55,941 nt of DNA from Thermacetogenium phaeum DSM 12270 (GCF_000305935.1 NC_018870.1:1-55941), one strand, 5' to 3'; shown: positions 47,527 through 55,941, counted from the stretch's first letter. The notes: generated by a model from the letters alone, not told the origin. A program made the numbers and translations.

Positions 47527-47566
47527 AAGAAGAACTCAGGAAGGAGAGCCTGAGTTCTTCTTTTTT
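47527..47566 (+). terminator. Strong terminator after tRNA-Sec
   Basis: AAGAAGAACTCAGG (47527-47540) and CCTGAGTTCTTCTT (47549-47562) form a perfect 14 bp stem with an 8-base loop, followed by TTTT. A clear rho-independent terminator. Confidence 0.9.
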
Positions 47567-47859
47567 CTGCCGTGTTTTTTCTTCACCGCCGGCTTCGGTC
47601 CGGGCGGGGAGATACTAGTAAGGGCCTTCCCGATGTATGACGGAGCGCTTGCATTTGGATAAACAACACAAACAATTATGTGGGATAGAACCAATGAAAA
47701 TAAGCTGCTGCGGGTGCTATGCTAATCTTGAGTGCAGGTCTTTTTTAAGCCTCGTTTGAAGTTTATCGACCTTAATATCTTGCGTGTTGTTTAATGTGCA
47801 CCGGCAAGACGGAAAGGAGCGCCGATTAGAAACTAAGAGCAAGGGGAGGAGAGGAGATC
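47567..47859. other. Leader region before the flavoprotein gene
   Basis: This AT-richer stretch probably contains the flavoprotein promoter. I see no convincing sigma-70 pair. A loose GG-N10-GC arrangement at 47737-47750 is too weak to call a sigma-54 site. The ribosome-binding site AGGGGAGGAGAGGAG lies just before GTG 47860. Confidence 0.4.
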
Positions 47860-49539
47860 GTGAGTTCTGCTCGGGAACGGAAGGGAATCTCACGAAGAAC
47901 GTTCATTAAGGGTGCTGCGATCGGTGCGGTGGGTGCTGCTTCCTTAGGGATGCTGGCCGGTTGCGGGGAAAAAGAACCCAAAGAGCAGGTGCAGGCTCCG
48001 GTAGACGAAGCGAGAAAGCCGAGCTTTCTGACGCCGCCGGAACCGATTCCGGATTCGGAAATCAAGGAGACTGTGAATACGGATGTGGTGGTGGTTGGCG
48101 CAGGGTTTGCGGGATTGTGCGCCGCCGTGCGAGCCGGGCAGCTGGGAGCAAAGGTCGTTTTGTTGGAGAAAAACAACATACCGGGGTTTCGCGGATACGA
48201 TTACGGTGCCGTTAACTCGAAGGCGCAGTTATCGGTAGGCAACAGGATTGATCCGGTGAAGATCACAAGAGAGATAATGAGGTTCGGCGGTTATAAGGGC
48301 GACCAAAAAGTGGTCTCGCTCTTTGCAGAATACAGCGGCGAGGCCAACGACTGGCTGCTGGATATGGCGACCGAACTCGGCTGCACTTACACGGTTTGGA
48401 AGCCGGAGGACTGCACTATACCTGATACGACCATCGAGACCTTTCCGACGCTGACCTTTGTGTTAGATCCTCCGGAGGAAGCGCTGGAGGTCATGCCCAA
48501 AGGGACGTTGCCACCTACGGCTGCAATGGCCTGGGTATTGCTGACTAATGCTAAGAAGGTTGGAGTGGACGTTCGCTTTAATACTCCGGCGGTACAACTT
48601 ATCCGCCCCAACAATAAGGGACGGGTGACGGGAATAATCGCCAAGAATAAGGACGGTTCCTATACCAGATTTAACGTTACCAAGGGGGTTGTCCTTTGTG
48701 CAGGTGATTACGGCAACGACCCGGAGATGTTGAAAGAATATATCCCTCATGCCGTAGGCTTCATGAACCTCTATAACAGTAAGGCCAATACCGGTGACGG
48801 GCATAAAATGGGCCTCTGGGTCGGCGCAGCGATCGATGAGCCTCCTCACGCGCCGATGCTGTTCGATATCGGCATGGTCGAGGAGCCGGGACTGGCGGAC
48901 TCCCTTATGCGCCAGCCGTGGCTGAGCGTGAATATTCGCGGGGAACGTTTCATGAACGAGGACCTACCCTACGCCTACATCAGCAATGCCGTAAGGCAGC
49001 AGCCCGGCGGCACGAGGTGGACGGTATGGGATTCAAAATGGCCGGAGGAAGCGCCGAAGTTTCGCATGACCGCCTGCAAGTCGCTGAAAAGTTTATTTCA
49101 CGATCCGAAGAGGGTCGAGGAATTGATTAAGAAAGGGGTCATCAAGAGCGCCAATACCGTTGAGGAGCTGGCCCAGAAGATGAAGGTGCCGGTGGAGACC
49201 TTTAAAGCGACTGTGGAGCGCTACAACGAACTGGCGAGGAAGGGTGTCGATGAAGACTTCCATAAGCGTGCCGTTTGTCTGACGACCATCGAGAAGCCGC
49301 CCCTTTATGCCGCCCATCTGGCGACGGCTTTGCTGGTTACTCTGGGCGGGCTGAGGGTTAATGAGAAGCTGCAGGTGCTGGATAAAGACCTGAACGTTAT
49401 TCCGGGGCTGTATGCAGCCGGGAATAATTCGGGCTCCTACTACGCCAACGACTACTGCGTTACCATGCCCGGCAACAGCCATGGTCGCGCCTATACCCAG
49501 GGTTATCTCGCCGGCAAATATGTTGTCGAGTTGGGTTGA
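47860..49539 (+). CDS. Tat-exported, lipoprotein-type FAD flavoprotein (fumarate reductase-like)
   Basis: A 559 aa member of the fumarate reductase/succinate dehydrogenase flavoprotein superfamily. The twin-arginine signal SRRTFIKGAA has Arg12-Arg13, and the signal ends in LAGC with Cys35, a possible lipidation site. FAD-binding VVVVGAGFAGLCAAVRAG is near residue 78. Other family features are NIRGERFMNED and the C-terminal PGNSHGRAYTQGYLAGKYVV. There is no FMN-binding or heme domain, so an electron partner must come from elsewhere. It probably reduces an organic acid or alkene outside the membrane; the substrate is unknown. Start GTG 47860. Confidence 0.87.
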   Translation: MSSARERKGISRRTFIKGAAIGAVGAASLGMLAGCGEKEPKEQVQAPVDEARKPSFLTPPEPIPDSEIKETVNTDVVVVGAGFAGLCAAVRAGQLGAKVVLLEKNNIPGFRGYDYGAVNSKAQLSVGNRIDPVKITREIMRFGGYKGDQKVVSLFAEYSGEANDWLLDMATELGCTYTVWKPEDCTIPDTTIETFPTLTFVLDPPEEALEVMPKGTLPPTAAMAWVLLTNAKKVGVDVRFNTPAVQLIRPNNKGRVTGIIAKNKDGSYTRFNVTKGVVLCAGDYGNDPEMLKEYIPHAVGFMNLYNSKANTGDGHKMGLWVGAAIDEPPHAPMLFDIGMVEEPGLADSLMRQPWLSVNIRGERFMNEDLPYAYISNAVRQQPGGTRWTVWDSKWPEEAPKFRMTACKSLKSLFHDPKRVEELIKKGVIKSANTVEELAQKMKVPVETFKATVERYNELARKGVDEDFHKRAVCLTTIEKPPLYAAHLATALLVTLGGLRVNEKLQVLDKDLNVIPGLYAAGNNSGSYYANDYCVTMPGNSHGRAYTQGYLAGKYVVELG

Positions 49540-49561
49540 ATTGCAATAAAAGTTTACCTCC

Positions 49562-49591
49562 TAAGAGGGGCCTGAATTCAGGCCCCTCTTA
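49562..49591. terminator. Perfect 30-base palindrome, probable bidirectional terminator
   Basis: Positions 49562-49591 form a perfect 15+15 base palindrome centred on GAATTC, with the arm TAAGAGGGGCCTGAA. It lies between the convergent flavoprotein and sigma-54 regulator genes, 22 bases after the former. T-runs are short on both sides. Confidence 0.6.
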
Positions 49592-49669
49592 AAGCGTCGG
49601 TTGACCTGCAGAGGTGGTACCCGGGTATCCCTCTTTCGCTTCTGAAGGAGGCAAAGCCGATCGGGGATG

Positions 49670-51784
49670 CTATCGTGGTTGTGATTGCCCCAGTGCTTTC
49701 GGTCTGGTGTTGCGGTTGAGGGTGATGAATTTCAGGCCGTTGTCTCTTATCTTTCTGTACAGTGTAGACCTGCTCATTCCCAGTATTTTCGCGGCTTCGG
49801 AGATGTTGTATTGCGTTTGGAGCAAAGCCTGGATGATCGTTATTTTTTCTATCTCTTTAAGGGAGAGGTTGGGTGCGGCGGCAATTCTGCTGTCGGCGAT
49901 CAACTCTAGACCGGTGTGGTCTTTAACAGGGCAGCGGGCGGGTGAGGCGCCGATTTCCTCCGGAAGGTCTCCCGGTTCGATGACCCCGTTCCTTGACATG
50001 CTAACGGCGTGAAACATGGCGTTCTCCAGTTCCCTGACGTTCCCGGGCCAGCTGTATTTCAATAAATGGAATACTGCTTCATCGCTCAAAGAAGGAGCGG
50101 GTATTTGCAGCTTTTGAGCCGCTAAAGCAATAAAGTGTTTGGCCAGTCTTACGGTGTCCGGGCCTCTTTCCCGCAAGGGGGGTATTTTGAGCTCTAGCAC
50201 CTTCAAACGATAGTACAGATCCTCTCTAAACTGTTTGTTTTTCACCAGATCCAGTAGATTCTTGTTGGTGGCCGTGATCAGCCTGAAGTCGACCGGGATG
50301 TACCGCTTGCCGCCAATGCGCATTATCCTTTTCTCTTCGATCGCCCGCAGGATCACCGGCTGCAGTTCCAGGGGCATATCTCCGATTTCGTCCAGGAAAA
50401 GAGTTCCTCCGTTGGCCAGTTCAATCTTCCCCGGCCGTCCCTGCCGATCGGCTCCCGTAAACGCCCCCCCTTCATAGCCGAAAAGCTCGCTGGCGATCAG
50501 GTTTTTGGGAATGGCAGCGCAGTTTATGGCGATGAAGGGGCCTTCTGGCCGGCTCTCGTTGTGAATAGCCTGGGCGAACAGCTCTTTTCCGGTGCCGCTT
50601 TCACCCTGAATGAGGATATTGACATCCAGCCTGGCGAATCTTTTAGCCGTTTCTATTGACTTTATGATTTGAGGGGAGCTGCCCACGATTTTATCGAAGG
50701 TGAACGCCGCTTGCGCCTGGCCGGTCGGCTTTTCTCTTCTCCTGCCGCGTTCGATCTCTTTCAGGGTTAACACACAGCCGAAATTATTGCCGTTATGGTC
50801 TTTTTGCGGCTGGGCGGAAAAACAGAGCCTGCGGTTTAAGCGCTCGCTTTCTATTTCGGCATCCTTTACAGGCTCTCCCATCTTCAGCACGAAGTCCACC
50901 AAAGGCTGTTTCCCCAGGATGTCTTCAATCGGCATCCCGATAAGATCTCTGCCCCAGAAATCGAGTGTTTTTCTGGCTGCTGCATTGGCCCTGGTGATGA
51001 TTCCTCTTCTGTTGATGATTATTACGGCTTCGTCGGTGGCCTCGAGAGCGGTGTCGAACAGCTCCCTGTTCAGCGCCAGCCGATATTCGTTCTGAATGGC
51101 CCAGGCGGTGGAAATCGCCAGGCTTAGAAAATGGGAATTCTGCAGATAAGGGCTGACAATGGAGAGCGTTGCCGCCAGATTGTCGTTCACATCGAATATC
51201 GGAGCCGAGGAGCAAGAAATCTGCCCGAATTTTTCGCTGTAGTGCTCCGGGCCGCAGATTTGCATAGGGATTCCTAGCAGCAGGCTTATCCCGTGGGCGC
51301 AAGTCCCTATCGTTTTTTCCGTCCAAATTACGCCCGGGGACAGCTGGAACCTTTTATTTATCTTTTTGAACAGCTTTTGGTTCCCGATTAATACGCGCAG
51401 CATTACCCCTTCTTCATCGGACAAAAGAACCATGCAGCTTGTATGGGAGAGCATGGTTTCCAGGTTAAGGAGGTATGGATCTGCTGCCTTCAGCAGCAGG
51501 CCTTTTTCCCTGAGCAGTTCTTCAAAGGCAGCGCCGTCCAGGGTCGGACCGTAGTTGTAATCAAAGAGCTTAAGATTATAATTGCGCGACCTGATCCATG
51601 ACTCGTTTACTACGGGTCGAACTAAGTCATTCGGGGTAGGGCTGAAGCTGTTGTGGAGAATTTCCAGCTTGCTTTTTTTGATCTTTTCCATAAGGAGAAC
51701 ATCGCTTTTGTCAAGGGTTTGCTTCACAAGGCGATCTCTGTTTTTGATCATCGGGCTGAGCATTTGTACCAAGGGCTTCCTCAT
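49670..51784 (-). CDS. Sigma-54-dependent transcriptional activator (AcoR-like, GAF-PAS-AAA+-Fis)
   Basis: A 704 aa activator of sigma-54 RNA polymerase. The N-terminal AcoR-type GAF region spans about residues 20-235 (PGVIWTEKTIGTCAHGIS, ISCSSAPIFDVND), a PAS domain follows (LEATDEAVIIINRRGIITRA), then the AAA+ core from about residue 361 with Walker A GESGTGKE, the sigma-54 contact loop GAFTGA, and LFLDEIGDMP. A Fis-type HTH (NISEAAKILGMSRSTLYRKI) is at the end. ATG 51784 fits GAGGAGGGTGATC upstream; the frame is open to 51823. It is convergent with the flavoprotein gene and a candidate regulator of it. Confidence 0.93.
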   Translation of the reverse strand: MRKPLVQMLSPMIKNRDRLVKQTLDKSDVLLMEKIKKSKLEILHNSFSPTPNDLVRPVVNESWIRSRNYNLKLFDYNYGPTLDGAAFEELLREKGLLLKAADPYLLNLETMLSHTSCMVLLSDEEGVMLRVLIGNQKLFKKINKRFQLSPGVIWTEKTIGTCAHGISLLLGIPMQICGPEHYSEKFGQISCSSAPIFDVNDNLAATLSIVSPYLQNSHFLSLAISTAWAIQNEYRLALNRELFDTALEATDEAVIIINRRGIITRANAAARKTLDFWGRDLIGMPIEDILGKQPLVDFVLKMGEPVKDAEIESERLNRRLCFSAQPQKDHNGNNFGCVLTLKEIERGRRREKPTGQAQAAFTFDKIVGSSPQIIKSIETAKRFARLDVNILIQGESGTGKELFAQAIHNESRPEGPFIAINCAAIPKNLIASELFGYEGGAFTGADRQGRPGKIELANGGTLFLDEIGDMPLELQPVILRAIEEKRIMRIGGKRYIPVDFRLITATNKNLLDLVKNKQFREDLYYRLKVLELKIPPLRERGPDTVRLAKHFIALAAQKLQIPAPSLSDEAVFHLLKYSWPGNVRELENAMFHAVSMSRNGVIEPGDLPEEIGASPARCPVKDHTGLELIADSRIAAAPNLSLKEIEKITIIQALLQTQYNISEAAKILGMSRSTLYRKIRDNGLKFITLNRNTRPKALGQSQPR

Positions 51785-52254
51785 ACCGATCACCCTCCTC
51801 ATGCTTGCGGTGCGCCTTAACACCCACCTTGAAACGTTTGCAGGGCAGGGGCGTGCAAAGGGCGAACACCCGGAACTGTTTTGTCAAGGCTTTGAAGATG
51901 CGGTGTCAGAGGTGTCAGCCAATGAAGGCGCGGATTTTGTCGATTTATCGCTTTTATCTTCGTTGTTTGTCTTGATTATCCTTCTGCCTTCTTTACGCGG
52001 AGATTTTATGCTTCCAGAGGGAAAATCGCTGAAGTTTCGGTCAGCGAGCGCTGGAATCTTTCAGTTCCAATATTGAAACAGGGATGAGTTACGGAGGGGG
52101 CTCCCGGTTTGTTTGTTGATCGATTTTGAGAATGCGTTTTTTCTAAGAAGTTTTTCAAAAATGCCTAGAATCACCCTTTCTTCCGAAAACGAAAAATTTA
52201 TCCTTCTGGGCATGTTTATTGCTAGGAGGGGAAATTGCCCGGGGGTGATCTCGT
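51785..52254. other. Divergent intergenic region between two regulators
   Basis: This 470-base region separates the sigma-54 activator (minus) from the PucR-type regulator (plus). An open frame of about 91 codons from 51804 on the plus strand has no ribosome-binding site and no recognisable family. No clear operator was seen. The last 20 bases contain the GGGGGTGATC site before GTG 52255. Confidence 0.35.
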
Positions 52255-53478
52255 GTGATGTCGATAGCAACAGAGGGTCAGCGCCAGTTAGAATTAGTGG
52301 AGCGGGTGCTCGATGAGGGGCTGCCTTTTGTTGCCTCTTACTTGAAAAGGGTGTTAAACCGTCCGGTGATAATAACGGATAGCAGCGGCCGAATACACTA
52401 TCCGGAAGTCGAAGCCGGCCGGACAGAAGAGGCGTTTGTCGAAATCCCCTCAGGAATAGGTGTGAACGAGTTTTATTATCGGCAGGGCGATGGGTGCCTT
52501 TTCTACCACATCGGTTCCAATGGTGCGAGCGCATTCGTCATTGTAAGGGACCTTCCTCCGGAGGTCGTCGCGCGTACCGCTTCCGTACTTAAAGGAGCGA
52601 GGCTGGCGGTCAAGTGTTGTTTTGCCTCTTTTCATAAATTCGCTAAGAGCGGTGAAAGGTTCGAAAGGGAGCTTAGGGAATACTTTCTCCAAAAAAACGC
52701 TTCTGATGTTAGAGAGATCTTTATGTCAAGCGGGAAAGATTTGAATATAAATATACCTTACACAGCAGCTGTTATGGAGGCCGAGGAGGCGGAAGGCGGA
52801 ATCGATTGGGGCCTGGTCGGCTCATATTCCCGGGAGTACTTAAAGAAAACGGGATCGGATGTGATCCCGGTTGCCTTGCCTACCGGCCTGGTTTTTGTTG
52901 TGCCGAACCCTTATGCAGACGGTGTTTTTGAGACGGGGGTGAACTGGTCGGGGTCAGTTGGTAGGAGCAGGTGCAAAGAGTTTATCGAGAAAACATTCAG
53001 CATGAAGACCTCTATCGGCATAGGACAGCCCTATCCGCTGTCTGATCTGTATAAGAGCTATCAGGAGGCCTGCCTTACCCTGATCCTGCTCAGGGTGATG
53101 GGGAAGAAGGGGTTTGTGAGGGAGTTTTCCGAACTCGGCGTCTTTTCCTTCCTCTTTTCCCAGGGCCTGAGCTCTGTTAAGAGCTTTTGCCTGAAAACCC
53201 TGGGGCCGCTGATTGAAGATGACGGGAATAGCACTGCCGTTTTGCTGCCGACCTTGAGAAGCCTCGTCGATCACGGTTTTAATCGCTCCGCTGCAGCAAA
53301 AAGCCTGTATGTTCACATCAATACCCTGCACTATCGCCTGAGCAAGATCGAAAAGCTGATTAATGCCGACCTTTCCCAACCGGATGTGCGGGCCAATCTT
53401 TACATAGCCGTCAAAGCATGGGATGCGCTCTGCCAGTGGAGGAGAAAAAGGGGCTTCTTTGCACCTGAAACGGTTTAA
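52255..53478 (+). CDS. PucR/CdaR-type transcriptional regulator
   Basis: A 407 aa regulator with an N-terminal sensory domain (VITDSSGRIHYPEVEAGR), a middle GGDEF-like PucR region (SIGIGQPYPLSDLYKSYQEA), and a C-terminal PucR HTH (HGFNRSAAAKSLYVHINTLH followed by YRLSKIEKL). This class controls purine, sugar-acid or amino-acid catabolism genes. It has GTG 52255 or ATG 52258 as start, after GGGGGTG. Neither the ligand nor the target can be deduced; the divergent sigma-54 activator and the flavoprotein are candidate partners. Confidence 0.87.
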   Translation: MMSIATEGQRQLELVERVLDEGLPFVASYLKRVLNRPVIITDSSGRIHYPEVEAGRTEEAFVEIPSGIGVNEFYYRQGDGCLFYHIGSNGASAFVIVRDLPPEVVARTASVLKGARLAVKCCFASFHKFAKSGERFERELREYFLQKNASDVREIFMSSGKDLNINIPYTAAVMEAEEAEGGIDWGLVGSYSREYLKKTGSDVIPVALPTGLVFVVPNPYADGVFETGVNWSGSVGRSRCKEFIEKTFSMKTSIGIGQPYPLSDLYKSYQEACLTLILLRVMGKKGFVREFSELGVFSFLFSQGLSSVKSFCLKTLGPLIEDDGNSTAVLLPTLRSLVDHGFNRSAAAKSLYVHINTLHYRLSKIEKLINADLSQPDVRANLYIAVKAWDALCQWRRKRGFFAPETV

Positions 53479-53902
53479 TGACCTCCACCCCGCATATCAT
53501 TTTTCAAATAGAGAAGGAGGAATTTCAGAACAAAGCGCGACGGCAAGGTTTTGTTCCCAGGCCACCATGCTGGTAGCAGCACCTGCCAGGCGCAACTCAA
53601 GAACGAGCCTTTCCTGGAGGGTCTGGAAGGAACGTTAGATGCGGCCTTTAGCCTGAGGGGAACGGGCGGGGATAAAAAAAGTATACGAACGAAGAGAAGA
53701 ATCCTGCAATGTTGATTACAACGGTGACGGCCAGTATATTCTGGATTCTCCCGTAGGTGGGCTGGAAATAATAAGGCCTTGTTGCCTGCGGTATTAGATA
53801 CATTTATGGGACAACTACAGGTGCCTATCTGAGCAAGCGGCTGCTTTTGGCTGAAAACTCTTTCCGGCAAGCGACAATCCCACGAAATTTCTCGCTGGTA
53901 CT
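53479..53902. other. Gap with no recognisable gene
   Basis: This 424-base gap between the PucR regulator and the PIN gene holds short open frames on both strands but none with a ribosome-binding site or a family pattern I know. One stretch reads LKNEPFLEGLEGTLDAAFSL and may be degenerate coding DNA. Confidence 0.3.
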
Positions 53903-54313
53903 TTAAAGGGTGGAAAGAAAATCGTCGGGGGAAATAATTTTTACCGGAGCGTTGGTAAAGTCCTTTAAATTTCTGGTGATAATAAAGTCCATCTTATTAC
54001 GCTTGGCACAGACAGCAAGCAATGCATCCTCATAATCGGGCATAGCCAGTTCCAAGGCCTTTTCACAGTCTGTGCCGGTAACGTCAAGTATTTTAAAAAG
54101 GGCAAAAAGTTTCAGCAAAGCCTCTTTACAATGGTCGTCGTTTTTTAAATATTTCTTTAATAAATAATAAATATCAGTAATGCTGCTTGCGGTGATACAG
54201 GCTTCGATTTTATCTTCAGCGGCTAAAAGGAACAGTTTTTCTGCAGCTTCTTTAAAAGGAGAACGTGATAGCATGGCATCTAAAATAACATTGGTATCAA
54301 TCAACACGTTCAT
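53903..54313 (-). CDS. PIN-domain toxin-like ribonuclease (VapC-type)
   Basis: A 136 aa PIN-domain protein. The acidic catalytic residues are visible in VLIDTNVILDAML (Asp6), in DYEDALLAVCA, and in FIITRNLKDF. It probably cleaves RNA when freed from its antitoxin. Its 5' end overlaps the antitoxin gene by 17 bases. Its lower GC content than the neighbours suggests horizontal gain. Confidence 0.85.
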   Translation of the reverse strand: MNVLIDTNVILDAMLSRSPFKEAAEKLFLLAAEDKIEACITASSITDIYYLLKKYLKNDDHCKEALLKLFALFKILDVTGTDCEKALELAMPDYEDALLAVCAKRNKMDFIITRNLKDFTNAPVKIISPDDFLSTL

Positions 54314-54524
54314 GACGGCTCAGACGCTCCTCTCTAGCTTGTTCTAAAGAGGCATCTGCAGGAAGAATACCAAACAGGGATTTTGCCATTTCCACCTTGT
54401 CGTGAATTGGGCTTGTTAGTTTTGCAATGCTTTTTCCGTTTTTGGTAATATAAATATCTTCTTTGGCTGCCAGGGTTAAATATTTACCCAGGTTCTTCTT
54501 AAACTCAGTAGCGGTTACAATCAT
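54297..54524 (-). CDS. Phd/YefM-type antitoxin
   Basis: A 75 aa protein with the Phd/YefM N terminus (VTATEFKKNLGKYLTLAAKE) and a later ITKNGKSIAKL strand, followed by a charged tail that should wrap the toxin. It precedes and overlaps the PIN gene, the standard antitoxin-first order. AGGAGG lies before the start. Such antitoxins repress their own operon. Confidence 0.85.
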   Translation of the reverse strand: MIVTATEFKKNLGKYLTLAAKEDIYITKNGKSIAKLTSPIHDKVEMAKSLFGILPADASLEQAREERLSRHERVD

Positions 54525-54552
54525 AATAATACCTCCTTGTACAAATTCAAAA

Positions 54553-54599
54553 AACGATTTCCTTACTTATATTATGCGAAAATCGAACAAAAATATCAA
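54553..54599 (-). promoter_or_regulatory. Promoter and possible operator of the toxin-antitoxin operon
   Basis: On the minus strand TTGATA (54599-54594) and CATAAT (54576-54571) are 17 bases apart. Inverted arms CGATTT and AAATCG (about 54554-54585) flank the -10 and could bind the antitoxin. A downstream AAAAATTTTTAAAAATTTTT stretch at about 54659-54678 is a simple AT palindrome. Confidence 0.5.
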
Positions 54600-54722
54600 C
54601 AAAAATTATACAATATATAAAAAGAGATTCATGCAATAGGGGCAAAATCTCCAGTCCAAAAATTTTTAAAAATTTTTGAAACAATAAAAGCAGCAGCGCA
54701 ATGGGCAAATAAACGCCTACCC

Positions 54723-54932
54723 TTAAGCCTCATCTTCTAGATCTTCCTCTCCGATCACCACCAGCGGGGTCCAGTACTTATACGACCCGTCGGGGAGGCA
54801 CTCCTGCTTTTTGTCGATGCAGCAGACGATGCCGTTGCTGGTGATGATCCCGCTGTTGCAGTTCTCGCAGTTGCGCACCTCCATCTCCGGCTTTTCGAAG
54901 AGCTTCATGAAGACCTCTCCCAGGTCGCTCAT
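54723..54932 (-). CDS. Small Cys-rich hypothetical protein
   Basis: A 69 aa acidic protein with cysteines in CENCNSG and CCIDKKQEC, which may form a zinc-binding site. ATG 54932 is chosen from a longer open frame because of GGGGGGAC upstream. No family is recognised. It is on the same strand as the next Cys-rich gene and separated from it by a short gap. Confidence 0.55.
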   Translation of the reverse strand: MSDLGEVFMKLFEKPEMEVRNCENCNSGIITSNGIVCCIDKKQECLPDGSYKYWTPLVVIGEEDLEDEA

Positions 54933-55195
54933 TACCGCTTGTCCCCCCTGTCGATTTGGTTGCCGCTCATAGGCTGTTTTCTCTTGGCCGATTCTGAACC
55001 CCGAGGAACGCCCTTTTCCACCAGAGCAGACGGGCGCCGGCAATTTGCCGGAAACGGTCTTTCTTCTTTTAAGAGATTTTTTCCGATTTTATTATAACCG
55101 ACCCCGGTGTTTCGGCAAGACCACCGCATGTGCGAAGGGGTGGTTGAAGGAGGTATTGCGAAAAAGAACCTCGGCTCGCAGGGCGACTCATCTCT

Positions 55196-55498
55196 TCATC
55201 TTCTGAAGACCAGATCCCTCCACAGGCCGCAGCGGTAATTCTTGCAGATCGGGGGGCGTTTTTCCCAGGGGATGATGCAGCCGCTGGGGCTTAAGTACTC
55301 GCAGGCATGGGGGTGGATCTTTTGAGAGAGGGGTTCTACTCCGTAATTTTTATAATAGCCTCCGCCGTGGACCCCATGTTTATCCTCGTGCAGCCTTTCC
55401 CGGGTCATGTTGTAAGGGGGGCCGTAAACGTAGCAGCACTTCCCACCGCAGTCGGCGCAGAGGGAGTCATCGCGGTGTTCCTCCCAAAAGGTGGCCAT
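55196..55498 (-). CDS. Cysteine-cluster protein (YkgJ-like)
   Basis: A 100 aa protein with cysteines in the order SLCADCGGKCC, HACEYLSPSGC and RPPICKNYRCG, the pattern of the YkgJ/UPF0153 group of probable metal-binding proteins. AAGGAGTG lies 8 bases before ATG 55498; the frame is open to 55744. It is the second such protein in the window, after the one at 28543. Confidence 0.7.
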   Translation of the reverse strand: MATFWEEHRDDSLCADCGGKCCYVYGPPYNMTRERLHEDKHGVHGGGYYKNYGVEPLSQKIHPHACEYLSPSGCIIPWEKRPPICKNYRCGLWRDLVFRR

Positions 55499-55721
55499 CA
55501 GCATCACTCCTTTTTTTATCGGTTGTGCCGATCGCTTCCGCTCCCGGAGGGAAGGCGGAAGCGCAATCATAAGCTCCTCCGGCCCGCAAGTGCTATAATA
55601 GAGCTGCGGGCATTTTGTGGGGCTTTTGCGAAAAAGGAGTCTGGTGCTTTTCTGGGCGAACAATTCGAGAATTGCGTGTGGCTTTTTCTCTTCTGCCGTG
55701 AAGGGGTGAGAATGGAAAGAA

Positions 55722-55941
55722 ATGGACCATGTAAGGCTCAGCAAGCTGGTTGCCTATGCCCTCCGGCATGCTCCCCAGGAGTTCGGCCTGCGGCTCGATG
55801 AAGAGGGTTGGGCTCCGGTTTCCGATCTGTTGGCTGCGCTGCACCGCAGGGGCTGGAGCGATCTGGATGTGCGAGGCTTGCAGGAAATGATCCGGTCAGC
55901 CGAGAAGAAGAGGTTTGAAATGGCCGGGGGGAAGATCCGGG
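55722..55941 (+). CDS. kptA: RNA 2'-phosphotransferase (Tpt1/KptA), N-terminal part
   Basis: The first 73 codons of a KptA/Tpt1-type enzyme, which moves an internal 2'-phosphate from RNA to NAD+. It starts MDHVRLSKLVAYALRHAPQE, has the substrate-binding LRLDEEGWAPVSDLLAAL, and continues to EKKRFEMAGGKIR at the window edge. The start is ATG 55722. The gene is cut by the end of the window, not truncated biologically. Confidence 0.85.
   Translation, partial: MDHVRLSKLVAYALRHAPQEFGLRLDEEGWAPVSDLLAALHRRGWSDLDVRGLQEMIRSAEKKRFEMAGGKIR

Noticed and set aside
47737-47750. GG-N10-GC spacing upstream of the flavoprotein gene as a sigma-54 promoter
   Set aside because: Only the minimal dinucleotides match; TGGCAC and TTGC are not present. 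Such spacing is expected by chance every few hundred bases.
51804-52076. A 91-codon open frame between the two regulators
   Set aside because: No ribosome-binding site, no family pattern, and it begins within the antisense of the sigma-54 activator leader.

Overview
The window reads as the replication-origin side of the chromosome of a fairly GC-rich, anaerobic, endospore-forming Clostridia-type Firmicute. The order dnaA-dnaN-recF-remB-gyrB, the T-box leader, the Noc and Soj/Spo0J genes and the spore protease yyaC point there. A selenocysteine apparatus and nickel-pincer genes fit an acetogenic or syntrophic lifestyle, but the species cannot be fixed from sequence alone.

Layout. 1-6.3 kb: dnaA with DnaA boxes on both sides (likely oriC), dnaN, recF, remB, gyrB. 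6.3-9.3 kb: a yybP-ykoY type manganese riboswitch and the P-type cation ATPase it should control. 9.3-13.1 kb: a decayed, more AT-rich island (IS21-like remnant, frameshifted YeiH-type exporter, frameshifted LysR regulator, two opposed transposase fragments) that separates gyrB from gyrA. 13.2-21.7 kb: gyrA, pdxS-pdxT, and a serine T-box followed by a class V aminotransferase, serA and serS. 21.8-23.1 kb: four tRNAs, then a group II intron fragment and an IS607-like remnant. 23.1-31.1 kb: rpmH-rnpA-yidD-yidC-jag-mnmE-rsmG-noc-(cysteine-cluster gene)-soj-spo0J. 31.1-38.2 kb: a GH5-like hydrolase, larB-larC, a DUF4446 protein, an M23 peptidase, a bactofilin, a YkuS-like gene and yyaC. 38.3-47.5 kb: selA-selB, a complete branched-chain amino acid ABC transporter (livKHMGF), a CBS-ACT protein and tRNA-Sec. 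47.5-53.5 kb: a Tat-exported lipoprotein-type flavoprotein flanked by a sigma-54 activator and a PucR-type regulator. 53.9-55.9 kb: a Phd/PIN toxin-antitoxin pair, two small Cys-rich proteins and the start of kptA.

How the parts work together. Replication initiation, topology control and segregation genes share this region with their cis sites: DnaA boxes around dnaA, an exact Noc-binding site inside noc, and a palindromic parS at the start of soj. The rpmH-to-spo0J block is usually divergent from dnaA and just upstream of it; here it is co-directional and 22 kb downstream, with mobile-element debris at its left edge, so an origin-proximal rearrangement is likely. Three RNA-level switches can be inferred: Mn2+ control of the ATPase, uncharged tRNA-Ser control of serine synthesis and charging, and a partial terminator after livK. 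Selenocysteine synthesis (selA), its elongation factor (selB) and tRNA-Sec are all present. No CRISPR array and no intact insertion sequence was seen.
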